From an uncultured Pelagibacteraceae bacterium (lineage in GTDB: Bacteria; Pseudomonadota; Alphaproteobacteria; Pelagibacterales; AG-422-B15): a stretch of 60,154 bases of DNA. Position 1 is the stretch's first letter; each line of letters opens with the position of its first letter. Of this stretch, positions 1 through 8,948 are shown one piece after another. Below the pieces are notes generated by a model, which was not told the DNA's origin, did not search any database, and saw nothing but the letters and a program-made list of their open reading frames with translations. The stretch spans positions 1 to 60,154 of the forward strand of contig CACNXQ010000002.1 in the NCBI GenBank assembly GCA_902624455.1, given 5' to 3'. A program made the position numbers and the translations under genes.

Positions 1-698
1 AAATCAGCAAGATATTCAAGAGTATGAATTATATAAGCTGGCTCATTTATTTTTCCTCTCATTGGAACGGGAGATAAGTAAGGCGAATCTGTCTCTATTA
101 GAATTCTTTCCTTTGGTATTTTTTTGACTGTTTGTCTTAAATTGTCCGAATTTTTAAATGTTACTATGCCACTAATTGAAAAATATATATCAAAAGGTAA
201 AAGCTTTTCTAATAATTGAGTCGATCCAGTAAAACAGTGGAAAACAGCCGAAAAAGGTTTTTTATCATTCATTTTTTTTATAATATTAAAAATATCATCT
301 TCAGCATCTCTAGAGTGAATTATTACCGGTAAGTTAGTTTTTTGTGAAAGTTCAATATGGCTTTCAAAACTTTTAATTTGATCTTCTTTTAAAGAATTAT
401 TGTAAAAATAGTCCAGCCCTGTTTCACCAATACCTATAACTTTTTCATGATTACTAAATTTTATAATCTTATTATAAATATCATCATTCATTTGTGAGGC
501 CTCGTGAGGATGAATGCCAATTGAAGTATAAATACATTTATATTTTTCTGATAGTTCAATGGATTTATCAAATTCTTCAGATTTAGTAGCTATATTTAAA
601 AAGCTTTTCACATTATTTTTAGAAGCATTATGAATAATCTCTTCTACTGAAATTAGATTTTTTTCATGAATCAAGTGGCAATGGCTATCTATTATCAT
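1..698 (-). CDS. tatD: TatD family metal-dependent hydrolase (3' end cut by window)
   Basis: This is a TatD-family deoxyribonuclease/hydrolase with a TIM-barrel amidohydrolase fold. 232 codons are present and the C-terminal end lies outside the window; the family is normally about 260 residues. I read the metal-site residues directly: the N-terminal DSHCHL motif (H6, H8), E92 in GIGETGLDY, H128 in HSRDAE, H154 in FHCFTG and D204 in ETDSPYL. Family members have 3'-5' exonuclease or D-aminoacyl-tRNA deacylase activity; which applies here cannot be told. It lies 11 bp downstream of metG, the usual alphaproteobacterial arrangement, so it is likely the last part of the metG operon. The start at 698 gives the canonical N terminus. 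Confidence 0.92.
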   Translation of the reverse strand, partial: MIIDSHCHLIHEKNLISVEEIIHNASKNNVKSFLNIATKSEEFDKSIELSEKYKCIYTSIGIHPHEASQMNDDIYNKIIKFSNHEKVIGIGETGLDYFYNNSLKEDQIKSFESHIELSQKTNLPVIIHSRDAEDDIFNIIKKMNDKKPFSAVFHCFTGSTQLLEKLLPFDIYFSISGIVTFKNSDNLRQTVKKIPKERILIETDSPYLSPVPMRGKINEPAYIIHTLEYLAD

Positions 699-709
699 TT
701 ATTTAATAT

Positions 710-2233
710 TTAAGTTATTCTTGGAAATAGCGCTTCAATAGAATTAATTTTATAATCATTAAATTCTTCAATTTTTAAATATTCGCTATTTATGTTCGAG
801 TCTTCTAAATTAAGAAAATTAAAAATCTTTTTTGATGTGGAAGGCATTATTGGGAATATATATATTGCTATTATTTTAATTAATTCTGCAGTTGTAAAAA
901 GTATCTTATTAAACTCGTCTAAATCTACCTTAACCTTCTTCCATGGCTCGTTTGCATTAAAATATTTATTTGAATTGTTTATAAGATCCCAAACAGATTT
1001 GATATAATCTGTTATATTTTGATTCATAACCATATCGCTGAGATTTTTGTTAAGTTCTATTGCGGAATTTAATATTTCCAATTCTTCTTTATCGAGTGAA
1101 ACACATTTTATTTTATTACCTAAATGCTTATTTACCATCGACAAACTTCGTTGACATAAATTTCCTAGGTCATTTGCTAGGTCGCTATTAATTCTACCTT
1201 CTAGAGCTTTTATTGAGAAATCACCGTCATTTCCAAATGGTACCTCTCTAAGCATGAAGTACCTGAATTGATCAAGCCCATATTTGTCGATAATTTCTAT
1301 TGGATCAATGACGTTGCCAAGAGATTTAGATATTTTATTGCCTTCATTGGTCCACCATCCATGAGCAAAAATTCTTTTTGGCAATGTAAGGTTAGCGGCC
1401 ATTAAAAAAGCAGGCCAATATACAGCATGATGTCTTAAGATATCTTTACCAACAATATGTGTTGTATTTTCCCAATAATCTGAAACATCCTCTTTTTCAT
1501 CAGATAAATAGTTTACACCATTTGGGTAACAAGTAAGTGCATCCAGCCAAACGTACATTATATGAGCATTGTCATTTGGAGTTTTTATTCCCCAATTAAA
1601 AGAAGTTCGTGAAACTGAAAGATCTCTTAAGCCACTACTTACAAACGAAACAACCTCTTTTCTTTTTGATGCGGGCATTATGAAATCAGGATTATTTTTA
1701 TAATATTCAAGTAGCTTGTCTGACCAATTTGATAATCTAAAGAAGTATGATTTTTCAGAAATCCACTCTACATTACCACCTGTAATTGTTTTAAAGTTAC
1801 CCTTTTCATCTTTTATTAAATCTTTCTCATTATAAAATGTTTCATCACTTACTGAATACCATCCAGTATATTCATCAAGATAAATTTGATCGTTTTCATA
1901 TAATTTATTCCATAAGAATTGAGCTCCCTTAATATGGCGGTCTTCAGTTGTTCTTATAAAATCATTATTAGAGATATTTAAAATCTTAGACAATTCTCTA
2001 AATTTAGTAGAATTTTTATCACACAAATCTATTGGTTTTATATCTTCTTTTTCAGCAGCTTTTTGTATTTTCAATCCATGCTCATCAGTACCAGTTTGAA
2101 ACCTCACATCATTGCCTATAATTCTGTGATATCGTGCAAGAAAATCTGTTGCTACTGAGGTATATGCGTGACCTATATGAGGTTTATCGTTCACATAATA
2201 AATTGGAGTAGTAACGTAAATTTTTTTAGACAT
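710..2233 (-). CDS. metG: Methionyl-tRNA synthetase
   Basis: MetRS charges tRNA-Met with methionine in the cytoplasm. The protein has 507 residues. Class I signatures are visible: HIGH at residues 19-22 (PHIGH) and a KMSKS variant KISKS at 300-304. The linker lacks a Cys4 zinc knuckle, and there is no C-terminal tRNA-binding (Trbp111-like) extension, matching the short MetRS form of many alphaproteobacteria. The first 8 bases overlap the end of holB, so the two are probably translationally coupled. It sits in the order holB-metG-tatD, which is typical of the group. The identification is secure. Confidence 0.97.
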   Translation of the reverse strand: MSKKIYVTTPIYYVNDKPHIGHAYTSVATDFLARYHRIIGNDVRFQTGTDEHGLKIQKAAEKEDIKPIDLCDKNSTKFRELSKILNISNNDFIRTTEDRHIKGAQFLWNKLYENDQIYLDEYTGWYSVSDETFYNEKDLIKDEKGNFKTITGGNVEWISEKSYFFRLSNWSDKLLEYYKNNPDFIMPASKRKEVVSFVSSGLRDLSVSRTSFNWGIKTPNDNAHIMYVWLDALTCYPNGVNYLSDEKEDVSDYWENTTHIVGKDILRHHAVYWPAFLMAANLTLPKRIFAHGWWTNEGNKISKSLGNVIDPIEIIDKYGLDQFRYFMLREVPFGNDGDFSIKALEGRINSDLANDLGNLCQRSLSMVNKHLGNKIKCVSLDKEELEILNSAIELNKNLSDMVMNQNITDYIKSVWDLINNSNKYFNANEPWKKVKVDLDEFNKILFTTAELIKIIAIYIFPIMPSTSKKIFNFLNLEDSNINSEYLKIEEFNDYKINSIEALFPRIT

Positions 2234-3188
2234 TTTTTAATCTACTGAATAAAGAAATAAGGCAAGCCTCTAATTTCAAATTATAAACTGAGTACATGTT
2301 CTTTATATAATCAATATATCGGTAAGAATCTAGCATAGAAATAATTGTTTCCCTTTTTACTTTTGGATTGTTTTGAATTTCATAATTAATCTTCAATTGG
2401 CAATAATTAAAAAAGTTTATTATTTCTTCATTTGTAAATTTATTTCGAACAATAAAATCTACATAATGATCTGCGGTATTGTGTTTAATTAAATTACTAT
2501 TTACTAAAATCTTCTTAAAATGGTCGTCTAAATCTTTTAAATTAGAACTTATAAACTTATTAGTGAATTCCATCGAACCCTTTGAGAGCTTATAAAGATA
2601 ATTAATTAAATCATCACCATGCATATCACCATATTCATTTTTAAAGATTTTTTTAAAAATATTAAAATTATACCTATCAAAATTAATACAATGTGATCTT
2701 GATTTAATTGTAGGTAAAATATTATCTTTTTTGTGACTCAATAAGATAAAATAAGTGCTAATATTTGGCTCTTCTATAATTTTCAATAATGAATTTGTCG
2801 CGTCAACAGCAAGATCATCTAAACTATCAATTATGCAAACCCTATTATTAAAATTATCTTCTTTAGTTTTAAAGGTAGAATGAATTAGGGAAATATCATC
2901 TCGATAGATCTTTTTCTTAAATCTTTTTTTATCTTCAAGAAATATTTTTTTAACAATATGAATATATGGTGATATATCAATATTTTCTCCATTAAGTACA
3001 TTCAGTATACTGTCTATATCTTGATATTTATTTGGACTAGTAAGTAACTCAGCATAATTTAAGGCAATTTTTCGTATCAAATTGTAATCAGAACCAGAGA
3101 TAATTATGGAATTGGGTTGATTGCTATTTAGACAAACATTCTTTAAATATTGAAACTGTTTTGGATATAAATCTGATAAAACTTCCAT
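2226..3188 (-). CDS. holB: DNA polymerase III subunit delta prime
   Basis: Delta prime is the clamp-loader subunit that opens the sliding clamp together with gamma/tau and delta. The 320-residue protein has a degenerate AAA+ N-terminal domain, with a nucleotide-binding loop replaced by SGSDYNLIRK, consistent with the known lack of ATPase activity in this subunit. The conserved SLLKIIEEP segment and the following ILPTIKSRS (sensor/SRC region, here SRS) are visible around residues 130-165. It begins at the last base of tmk and overlaps metG by 8 bp. The family is fast-evolving, so context (tmk-holB-metG) contributes to the call. Confidence 0.9.
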   Translation of the reverse strand: MEVLSDLYPKQFQYLKNVCLNSNQPNSIIISGSDYNLIRKIALNYAELLTSPNKYQDIDSILNVLNGENIDISPYIHIVKKIFLEDKKRFKKKIYRDDISLIHSTFKTKEDNFNNRVCIIDSLDDLAVDATNSLLKIIEEPNISTYFILLSHKKDNILPTIKSRSHCINFDRYNFNIFKKIFKNEYGDMHGDDLINYLYKLSKGSMEFTNKFISSNLKDLDDHFKKILVNSNLIKHNTADHYVDFIVRNKFTNEEIINFFNYCQLKINYEIQNNPKVKRETIISMLDSYRYIDYIKNMYSVYNLKLEACLISLFSRLKNV

Positions 3189-3808
3189 TATATTTTCGTT
3201 TTATTAAAAACTTTCCAAATTGTATCTCCTATCTCTTTCTTTGATAGAGATGCATCAATTTTAACAATTCGCTTGTGTTTTTTTGATAATTTCAAAAAAT
3301 TTTGTCTAATTTGCCGATGATAAGATAGAGGCATATTTTCAAACCTTAATTCTTTGTTTGATGATCTTTTAGATCGACGTACCCCCTTTGATGGATCAAT
3401 ATCTAGATAGAAAGTTAAACTAGGAAGGAAATTACCTGTTATGGATTTGTTTAGTAATCTGATTAGTCTTAAATTACTGTGCTTACCTTTTGCTTGGTAA
3501 GCAAATGTTGAATCAATATATCTATCGCACAAAACATAATTTTTCTTTTTTAAGTTTGGAATGATAACTTTATCCAAGTGATCTTTACGGGCGGCATATA
3601 AGAGCAATATTTCAACTTCGTCACTAAATTTAGTTTCTTTTCCTTTTACTAGAATTTTTCTTATGAGTTCAGACTCTTTAGTGCCACCTGGTTCTCTGGT
3701 TAAAATGACATTTCCAATTTTAGAGAGCTTTTTTTGAAATAGTCTTATCTGAGTAGATTTTCCTGATCCCTCTCCTCCTTCAAATGTTATAAATCTTTTA
3801 TTTAACAC
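3188..3808 (-). CDS. tmk: Thymidylate kinase
   Basis: Tmk phosphorylates dTMP to dTDP in the dTTP pathway. The protein has 206 residues, normal for the family. The P-loop GGEGSGKS lies at residues 11-18, followed by the TREPGGT substrate motif and CDRYIDSTFAYQ, the DRY-type motif that positions dTMP. The lid region contains basic residues (RRSKRSS). Its stop shares a base with the holB start, and dacC ends 3 bp upstream, so these genes form one transcript. Nothing is unusual. Confidence 0.96.
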   Translation of the reverse strand: MLNKRFITFEGGEGSGKSTQIRLFQKKLSKIGNVILTREPGGTKESELIRKILVKGKETKFSDEVEILLLYAARKDHLDKVIIPNLKKKNYVLCDRYIDSTFAYQAKGKHSNLRLIRLLNKSITGNFLPSLTFYLDIDPSKGVRRSKRSSNKELRFENMPLSYHRQIRQNFLKLSKKHKRIVKIDASLSKKEIGDTIWKVFNKTKI

Positions 3809-3811
3809 TTT

Positions 3812-4948
3812 TTAATTAAAAAGGCTTAAAATAAAATTTATGAGGTAATTAAAAAAACGAACAAATATATTTGAACGATCTATTTCATTTGTTGCATATA
3901 ATTCATATGTTTGATTTTCTTCGCCAGGGACACTTATTTCTAAATAACCTACTTTATCTCCAGCATTTAAAGGCGCAGAAATATTATCATCAACTACTAT
4001 GTTAGTAGTTAATCCATCTCTTTTAGACTTTGGAACAGTAATAATAATTTCTTCACCAGTTGAAACATCAGACTCTTTACTGCTAGCTCCTGAAATCTCA
4101 ACTTGACCAACGATATCTTCCTTTTCAAAAAGTTTTAAATTTGTAAATTCTCTAAAAGCCCAAGTTATCAATCGAGAAGACCCTTGAGTTCTTTTTTGAG
4201 TACTTTCAAATCCATTAACTACAGAAATAACTCTTCTATTTTGATCTACCGCTGAAGCAGCCAATCCATAACCTGACTTAGACAAATGCCCTGTTTTAAG
4301 ACCATCTACACCCATATTCTTATATAATAATGAATTTCTATTATTTTGTTTAATGCCCGACCATTCAAATTCAGTTTCTGCAAACAAATGATAATATTGA
4401 GGATATTCGTTTATAAGGTGCATTGATAGTAACGCAATGTCGTAAACAGTGGAATAATTGTCTTTATCGTACATTCCTGTTGAATTTGTAAAATTAGTAT
4501 TTTTCATTCCTATTTCTTTTGCTTTTTGCGTCATCATCTTAGCAAATGACTCTTCGGTTCCTGCTATATTTTCAGCTACAACTATGCACGCATCATTACC
4601 TGACTGAACAATGATTCCGCGTAAAAGATCTTCAACACGAATTTCCTTGTCTACCTCAACAAACATTGACGATCCCTCACGCTCTCTCCAAGCTTTTTCA
4701 GAAACTAAAAATTTATCATCCAAAGATAATGTTTCATTAGCAAGTTTTTCAAAAATAATAAGAGTAGTCATTATTTTTGTCATTGACGCAGGGTATGTTT
4801 TTTTATCTTTGTCCTTACTAAACAATACTTTCCCGGTGTGCCCATCTATTACCACTGCTACTTCTGCATCAGTATCAATGTATGCTGCATGTGATGCAGG
4901 TGTAAGCATTAATAAAAATACGGCAATATGAATAAGGTATTTTTTCAT
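3812..4948 (-). CDS. dacC: D-alanyl-D-alanine carboxypeptidase (PBP5/6 type)
   Basis: This is a low-molecular-weight penicillin-binding protein that trims the terminal D-Ala from peptidoglycan stem peptides in the periplasm. It has a signal peptide (residues 1 to about 21, cleavage near SHAA), the nucleophile motif S55-M-T-K58, SGN at 116-118 and KTG at 218-220, then a C-terminal beta domain (PBP5_C) and a terminal amphipathic/hydrophobic helix that would anchor it to the membrane. Its 378 residues match the family. It is followed by tmk after 3 bp and preceded by the rlpA-like gene after 15 bp, so it belongs to the cell-wall part of the housekeeping operon. Confidence 0.94.
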   Translation of the reverse strand: MKKYLIHIAVFLLMLTPASHAAYIDTDAEVAVVIDGHTGKVLFSKDKDKKTYPASMTKIMTTLIIFEKLANETLSLDDKFLVSEKAWREREGSSMFVEVDKEIRVEDLLRGIIVQSGNDACIVVAENIAGTEESFAKMMTQKAKEIGMKNTNFTNSTGMYDKDNYSTVYDIALLSMHLINEYPQYYHLFAETEFEWSGIKQNNRNSLLYKNMGVDGLKTGHLSKSGYGLAASAVDQNRRVISVVNGFESTQKRTQGSSRLITWAFREFTNLKLFEKEDIVGQVEISGASSKESDVSTGEEIIITVPKSKRDGLTTNIVVDDNISAPLNAGDKVGYLEISVPGEENQTYELYATNEIDRSNIFVRFFNYLINFILSLFN

Positions 4949-4963
4949 TAGAGATTCTAAAGA

Positions 4964-5821
4964 TTATAACAAAAATATAGATAAATCTTCATATTTATCA
5001 AATGTGTCTTTTTTGAGTACCTTCATGAGCTCTTTTACATCAATAAACGGACCAATGACTATCATATAGTTTTTTTTATTTGAATTATTGGTTTGCTCAA
5101 TGATTTGTGGATTGAAAGATTTTAAATCTTCAAGGACATATTTTGCACTTTCCCTTTGACTGATTTTGGCAACTTTAATGAATATCCTCTCATATGGTTT
5201 AAAATTTACCAAATAATTTGTTTGATCAACCAATGATTGATTGTCATTTGTTTTTAAAGACTCATTATTATCAATAATCTGTACATCTGATACAGGAGCT
5301 TCTAAAACTTTCTTTTCTTCTTCATAAGTATGGGCTTTTGAAAGAATAAATGTTTCATTTTCTTTTATTAATTCTATGTAAACTAGATCACCATTTTGAT
5401 TTAATTCTAGGAATTCATACGCGGCTTCAGATAAATTGATTACATTTGTATTTGAATAGGCCCCTCTATGATTAACTCTAACATTTGCAAATTTACCCGT
5501 TGATGCGTTTGTTACTCTAACATAAGAGGGTAATGGTAAACTTCTATGAGATGCAGTCATAACATCAGAGTGAAAGTGCTCACTAATTTTCGTTAGATCA
5601 CCGTTGTTGAGATCTTTTATTTTACTAGCAATACCTACTTCCTGAAAAAAATCATAATTTTGAGGATAAAACCATTTACCATTTACTTCGTAAGGCGGCT
5701 CTATCAGTTTTGTTTGACTTTGACCGACATCATTATTTTGATTTTCGATTATTGCTGGAATAAGAGGAACTGCTGTGCAATGAGTTAATGTAAAAAATAT
5801 AAATAAATAGATAATCTTCAT
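4964..5821 (-). CDS. rlpA: RlpA-like double-psi beta-barrel protein with C-terminal SPOR domain
   Basis: The 285-residue exported protein has an N-terminal signal with a possible but atypical lipobox (TLTHC, C15), an RlpA-like double-psi beta-barrel at about residues 60-145, and a C-terminal SPOR domain (about 205-285) that in this family binds denuded glycans at the septum. RlpA cleaves glycan strands lacking stem peptides in some species. The conserved His is present (H92 in TASHRSLP), but the usual NDRGP motif reads N117-H-R-G-A, so the Asp thought to be catalytic is replaced by His. The glycan-cleaving activity may therefore be lost or altered. It sits between mltB (1 base shared) and dacC. 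Confidence 0.85.
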   Translation of the reverse strand: MKIIYLFIFFTLTHCTAVPLIPAIIENQNNDVGQSQTKLIEPPYEVNGKWFYPQNYDFFQEVGIASKIKDLNNGDLTKISEHFHSDVMTASHRSLPLPSYVRVTNASTGKFANVRVNHRGAYSNTNVINLSEAAYEFLELNQNGDLVYIELIKENETFILSKAHTYEEEKKVLEAPVSDVQIIDNNESLKTNDNQSLVDQTNYLVNFKPYERIFIKVAKISQRESAKYVLEDLKSFNPQIIEQTNNSNKKNYMIVIGPFIDVKELMKVLKKDTFDKYEDLSIFLL

Positions 5822-6819
5822 TAAAAATATTCAATCATATCTGATAATGTTCCGACTGATATACCAAAGAACAATGATCTGTTCCATTTCATTAATACTT
5901 TAAAATTTTCATAAACCAAATATTTTTTGCCTTTTTCTCCATCAGGATAGACTAAATAAGCTTGTAACTTTTTATCGGGCAGTAACTGACCGTTAGTTTT
6001 TTTTACTCCAAGAGAAGACCATTCATTAAGAGACTTGGAGACATTTATTTTTTTTGCTGAGGTTGTGATTAAAGATTTGTCGATATCATTTGTTACAATT
6101 ACTTCCCTACCCCAAGTAAGATTATCATCCCAACCAGACTGACTTAAATAATTAGCGCTAGATGCAAAAATATCTGGAAGAGTATTCCATATATCTTTTC
6201 TACCATCCTCATTAAAGTCGTATGCATAATTAAGAAAGCTAGATGGCATAAATTGATTTTGCCCCATAGCACCTGCCCAAGATCCATTCATATCTTGAAC
6301 GTCAATATGGCCTTCATCTATTATCTGTAGAGCATTCAATAATTCGTCTGTGAAAAAATCTCTTCTACGTAAATCATGAGATAGAGTCGCTAATGATCTT
6401 ACAACATTAAATGAACCTGTGTATCGTCCAAAGCTAGTTTCAATGCCCCAAAGAGATAACAAAAACCTCTCCTGAACACCAAATTCTTTACGTATTTTAT
6501 TAAGTAATATTTTATGTTCGTTATATAAATCTTTACCTTTTTTGGCTCGACTTTCAGTAACTGTATTATTTAAATACTCTTCATGAGTGAGTGTAAATTC
6601 TGGTTGATCTCGATCTAATTCTATTACTCTTGGGTTTCTCTCAAGATTATTTAGAGCATTATCCGCAGTATTTTTTGAAATTCCTCTTTCAATAGCTAAA
6701 TTCTCTATATTTGATAGCCATTCATCAAAAGTTGCTAAGTCATCAGCTTGCAAATTAGCTGAATAAATTATATTAGATAAAGAAATTACAGCAATTAAAC
6801 TAAATATTTTTTTAATCAT
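5821..6819 (-). CDS. mltB: Lytic murein transglycosylase, MltB-like
   Basis: A periplasmic lytic transglycosylase of the MltB/SltB family (GH103) that cleaves the MurNAc-GlcNAc bond of peptidoglycan. It has a signal peptide (residues 1 to about 25), the catalytic Glu E127 in SLWGIETSFG, and the motif GAMGQNQFMPSSF further on. At 332 residues it lacks the extra C-terminal peptidoglycan-binding domain some relatives carry. It is the first gene of the minus-strand cell-wall/housekeeping operon and is divergent from the beta-synthase gene, with only 15 bp between the starts, so the promoters must overlap or lie within the neighbouring coding sequence. Confidence 0.92.
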   Translation of the reverse strand: MIKKIFSLIAVISLSNIIYSANLQADDLATFDEWLSNIENLAIERGISKNTADNALNNLERNPRVIELDRDQPEFTLTHEEYLNNTVTESRAKKGKDLYNEHKILLNKIRKEFGVQERFLLSLWGIETSFGRYTGSFNVVRSLATLSHDLRRRDFFTDELLNALQIIDEGHIDVQDMNGSWAGAMGQNQFMPSSFLNYAYDFNEDGRKDIWNTLPDIFASSANYLSQSGWDDNLTWGREVIVTNDIDKSLITTSAKKINVSKSLNEWSSLGVKKTNGQLLPDKKLQAYLVYPDGEKGKKYLVYENFKVLMKWNRSLFFGISVGTLSDMIEYF

Positions 6820-6834
6820 CTAAAGATTTAAATT

Positions 6835-7806
6835 ATGTCAAAGATTCAATCATTAACAGATTTAATTGGCAATACTCCAATTGTTCAAGTTAAAAATATA
6901 GATACTGGTCATTGCAACTTATATTTAAAGCTTGAAAGCATGAATCCAGGATCTTCTATAAAGGACAGAGTTGCTCTTAAAATCATTGAAGATGCAGAAA
7001 AAAATGGAGAACTTACTGAGGGATCCACAGTTGTAGAGGCGACAGCTGGCAATACAGGTTTAGGTTTGGCATTGATTGCCCTATTAAAAGGATATAAGGC
7101 AAAAGTAGTCATTTTAGATAAAATGAATTTAAATAAGATTTATCATCTAAAAGCTCTCGGTGCTGAAGTAACATTGGCTCGCAGTGATGTTGGCCCAGAT
7201 AGCCCAGAACATTATGTTAATGTTGCCAAAAAAATTTGTGAAATGACCGAAAAATCTTTTATGGCAAATCAATTCTCTAATAAGTCTAACCCTATAGCTC
7301 ATGAAGAAACAACAGGGCCAGAAATATTTGATCAAATGAACGGTGATGTTGATGCTGTTGTATGCGGTGTTGGTACCGGGGGAACTATATCTGGATTAGG
7401 TAAATACTTTTCAAAAGTAAGTCCAAAGACAGAAATGGTACTCGCTGATCCAAAAGGATCAATAGTCAAAGATGTTGTTGAAAACAATGAAGTGAAACCT
7501 GCTGATTATTCTTGGTTAGTTGAAGGTATCGGTGAAGACTTTATTCCAGATACATTAGATATTAAATATATCAAGAAAGCATACGAAGTAACAAACAAAG
7601 AAGCATTTGAAACAATACGTATATTAGCTCAAAAAGAAGGTATTATTGGTGGATCTTCAAGTGGAACACTCATATCTGCAGCATTAAAATACTGCAAAGA
7701 TCAGGATACAAAAAAAAATGTGGTTACTTTTGTTTGTGATAGTGGTGAAAAATATTTAAATACAGCATATAATAAAGAATGGTTAAAAGAAAAAAATCTA
7801 ATATAG
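6835..7806 (+). CDS. PLP-dependent cysteine synthase / cystathionine beta-synthase family protein
   Basis: A fold-type II PLP enzyme of 323 residues. The PLP lysine is K43 in GSSIKDR, the substrate loop is EATAGNTGLGLAL (about 68-80), and the phosphate-binding loop GTGGT lies at 180-184; GGSSSGT follows near the C terminus. It has no C-terminal CBS-domain pair. The TAGNTG loop and the coupling to a cystathionine gamma-lyase/synthase gene favour a cystathionine beta-synthase role (serine or O-acetylserine plus homocysteine), as in the MccA/MccB pair, but an O-acetylserine sulfhydrylase role is not excluded. It overlaps the next gene by 28 bp and is divergent from mltB. Confidence 0.88.
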   Translation: MSKIQSLTDLIGNTPIVQVKNIDTGHCNLYLKLESMNPGSSIKDRVALKIIEDAEKNGELTEGSTVVEATAGNTGLGLALIALLKGYKAKVVILDKMNLNKIYHLKALGAEVTLARSDVGPDSPEHYVNVAKKICEMTEKSFMANQFSNKSNPIAHEETTGPEIFDQMNGDVDAVVCGVGTGGTISGLGKYFSKVSPKTEMVLADPKGSIVKDVVENNEVKPADYSWLVEGIGEDFIPDTLDIKYIKKAYEVTNKEAFETIRILAQKEGIIGGSSSGTLISAALKYCKDQDTKKNVVTFVCDSGEKYLNTAYNKEWLKEKNLI

Positions 7807-8948
7807 GAGATAAAACTCATTTTGAGACAAAAGCAGTTCATGCAGGCGTAAAGCCTGAATCAGTAACTGGTGCTGTAATGACTCCTATTTTTGCAAGTTC
7901 AACTTTTGCACACTCCTCCCCTGGAAATCATAAGGGCTATGAGTATTCAAGAACTCAAAACCCTACTCGTAAAGCTCTAGAAGAATCTTTGGCAGAATTA
8001 GAAAATGGCAGTAAAGCGTTTGCTTTTGCCTCAGGCGTTGCTGCTCAATCTGCAATTTTAGAAACTCTTAAACCAGGTGACCATGTAATAGCATTCGATG
8101 ATTTATATGGTGGGACTTTTAGATTGTTTAATGAAATAAAAGCAAAATCTGCAAATATTGAATTTACGTTTACCGACTTAAATAAAAATTTTTCCAAACT
8201 AATTAAGAAAAATACTAAAATGATTTGGATTGAGACTCCTACAAACCCTCTTCTCAAAATAACTGATCTAAAACGTATTGCTAGAATAGCTAAGAAAAAA
8301 AAGATACTTACAGTGTGTGATAACACGTTTGCAACACCTTATAATCAACGTCCTCTAGATTTTGGGATTGACGTAGTTAACCATTCAACAACAAAATATA
8401 TAAATGGTCATTCTGACGTAATTGGTGGATGTTTAGTAATTGGCAAAAATAAATCTTTAGAAAAAAAGCTCTCATTGATTCAAAATTCTGTTGGTGCTGT
8501 ACCAAGCCCATTCGATTGTTTTCTTACTCTAAGAGGCATAAAAACATTGGCCTTAAGGATGAAAAAGCACAATGAAAATGGTTTGAAAGTAGCTAGATTT
8601 CTGAAGACAGTAAAAAAAATATCAAATGTTACATATCCAGGCATTCAAGGGCACAAACAAAGAGACATAGCTCAAAAGCAAATGAACGGATACGGGGGAA
8701 TGATAACTTTTCTTTACGATGGTACCCTATCTGAAATAGCAAAATTCATGAAAAAATTAAAAATATTTACAATTGCAGAGAGTTTAGGTGGGGTGGAAAG
8801 TCTCATTGAATCACCAGCTTTAATGACACACGCCTACTCTAACGATAAAGAATTCAATCAAGTCCCAAAAAACCTTGTAAGACTTTCAATTGGTATTGAA
8901 AACGCTGAGGATTTAATTAACGATCTTAAAAAGGCTTTTAAGCGTTAA
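7779..8948 (+). CDS. Cystathionine gamma-lyase/gamma-synthase family PLP enzyme
   Basis: A Cys/Met metabolism PLP enzyme (fold type I) of 389 residues. Visible are the GYEYSRTQNPTR segment (about 53-64), which supplies phosphate- and substrate-binding residues, and the Schiff-base lysine K206 in HSTTKYINGHSD. The C-terminal VRLSIGIENAEDL motif is typical. With the upstream beta-synthase it would make a reverse transsulfuration pair (homocysteine to cystathionine to cysteine). Gamma-synthase and gamma-lyase activity cannot be separated by sequence here. The start lies 28 bp inside the upstream gene, a long overlap that suggests coupling. It converges with a 4-bp overlap on the phosphate acyltransferase gene. 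Confidence 0.9.
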   Translation: MVKRKKSNIGDKTHFETKAVHAGVKPESVTGAVMTPIFASSTFAHSSPGNHKGYEYSRTQNPTRKALEESLAELENGSKAFAFASGVAAQSAILETLKPGDHVIAFDDLYGGTFRLFNEIKAKSANIEFTFTDLNKNFSKLIKKNTKMIWIETPTNPLLKITDLKRIARIAKKKKILTVCDNTFATPYNQRPLDFGIDVVNHSTTKYINGHSDVIGGCLVIGKNKSLEKKLSLIQNSVGAVPSPFDCFLTLRGIKTLALRMKKHNENGLKVARFLKTVKKISNVTYPGIQGHKQRDIAQKQMNGYGGMITFLYDGTLSEIAKFMKKLKIFTIAESLGGVESLIESPALMTHAYSNDKEFNQVPKNLVRLSIGIENAEDLINDLKKAFKR

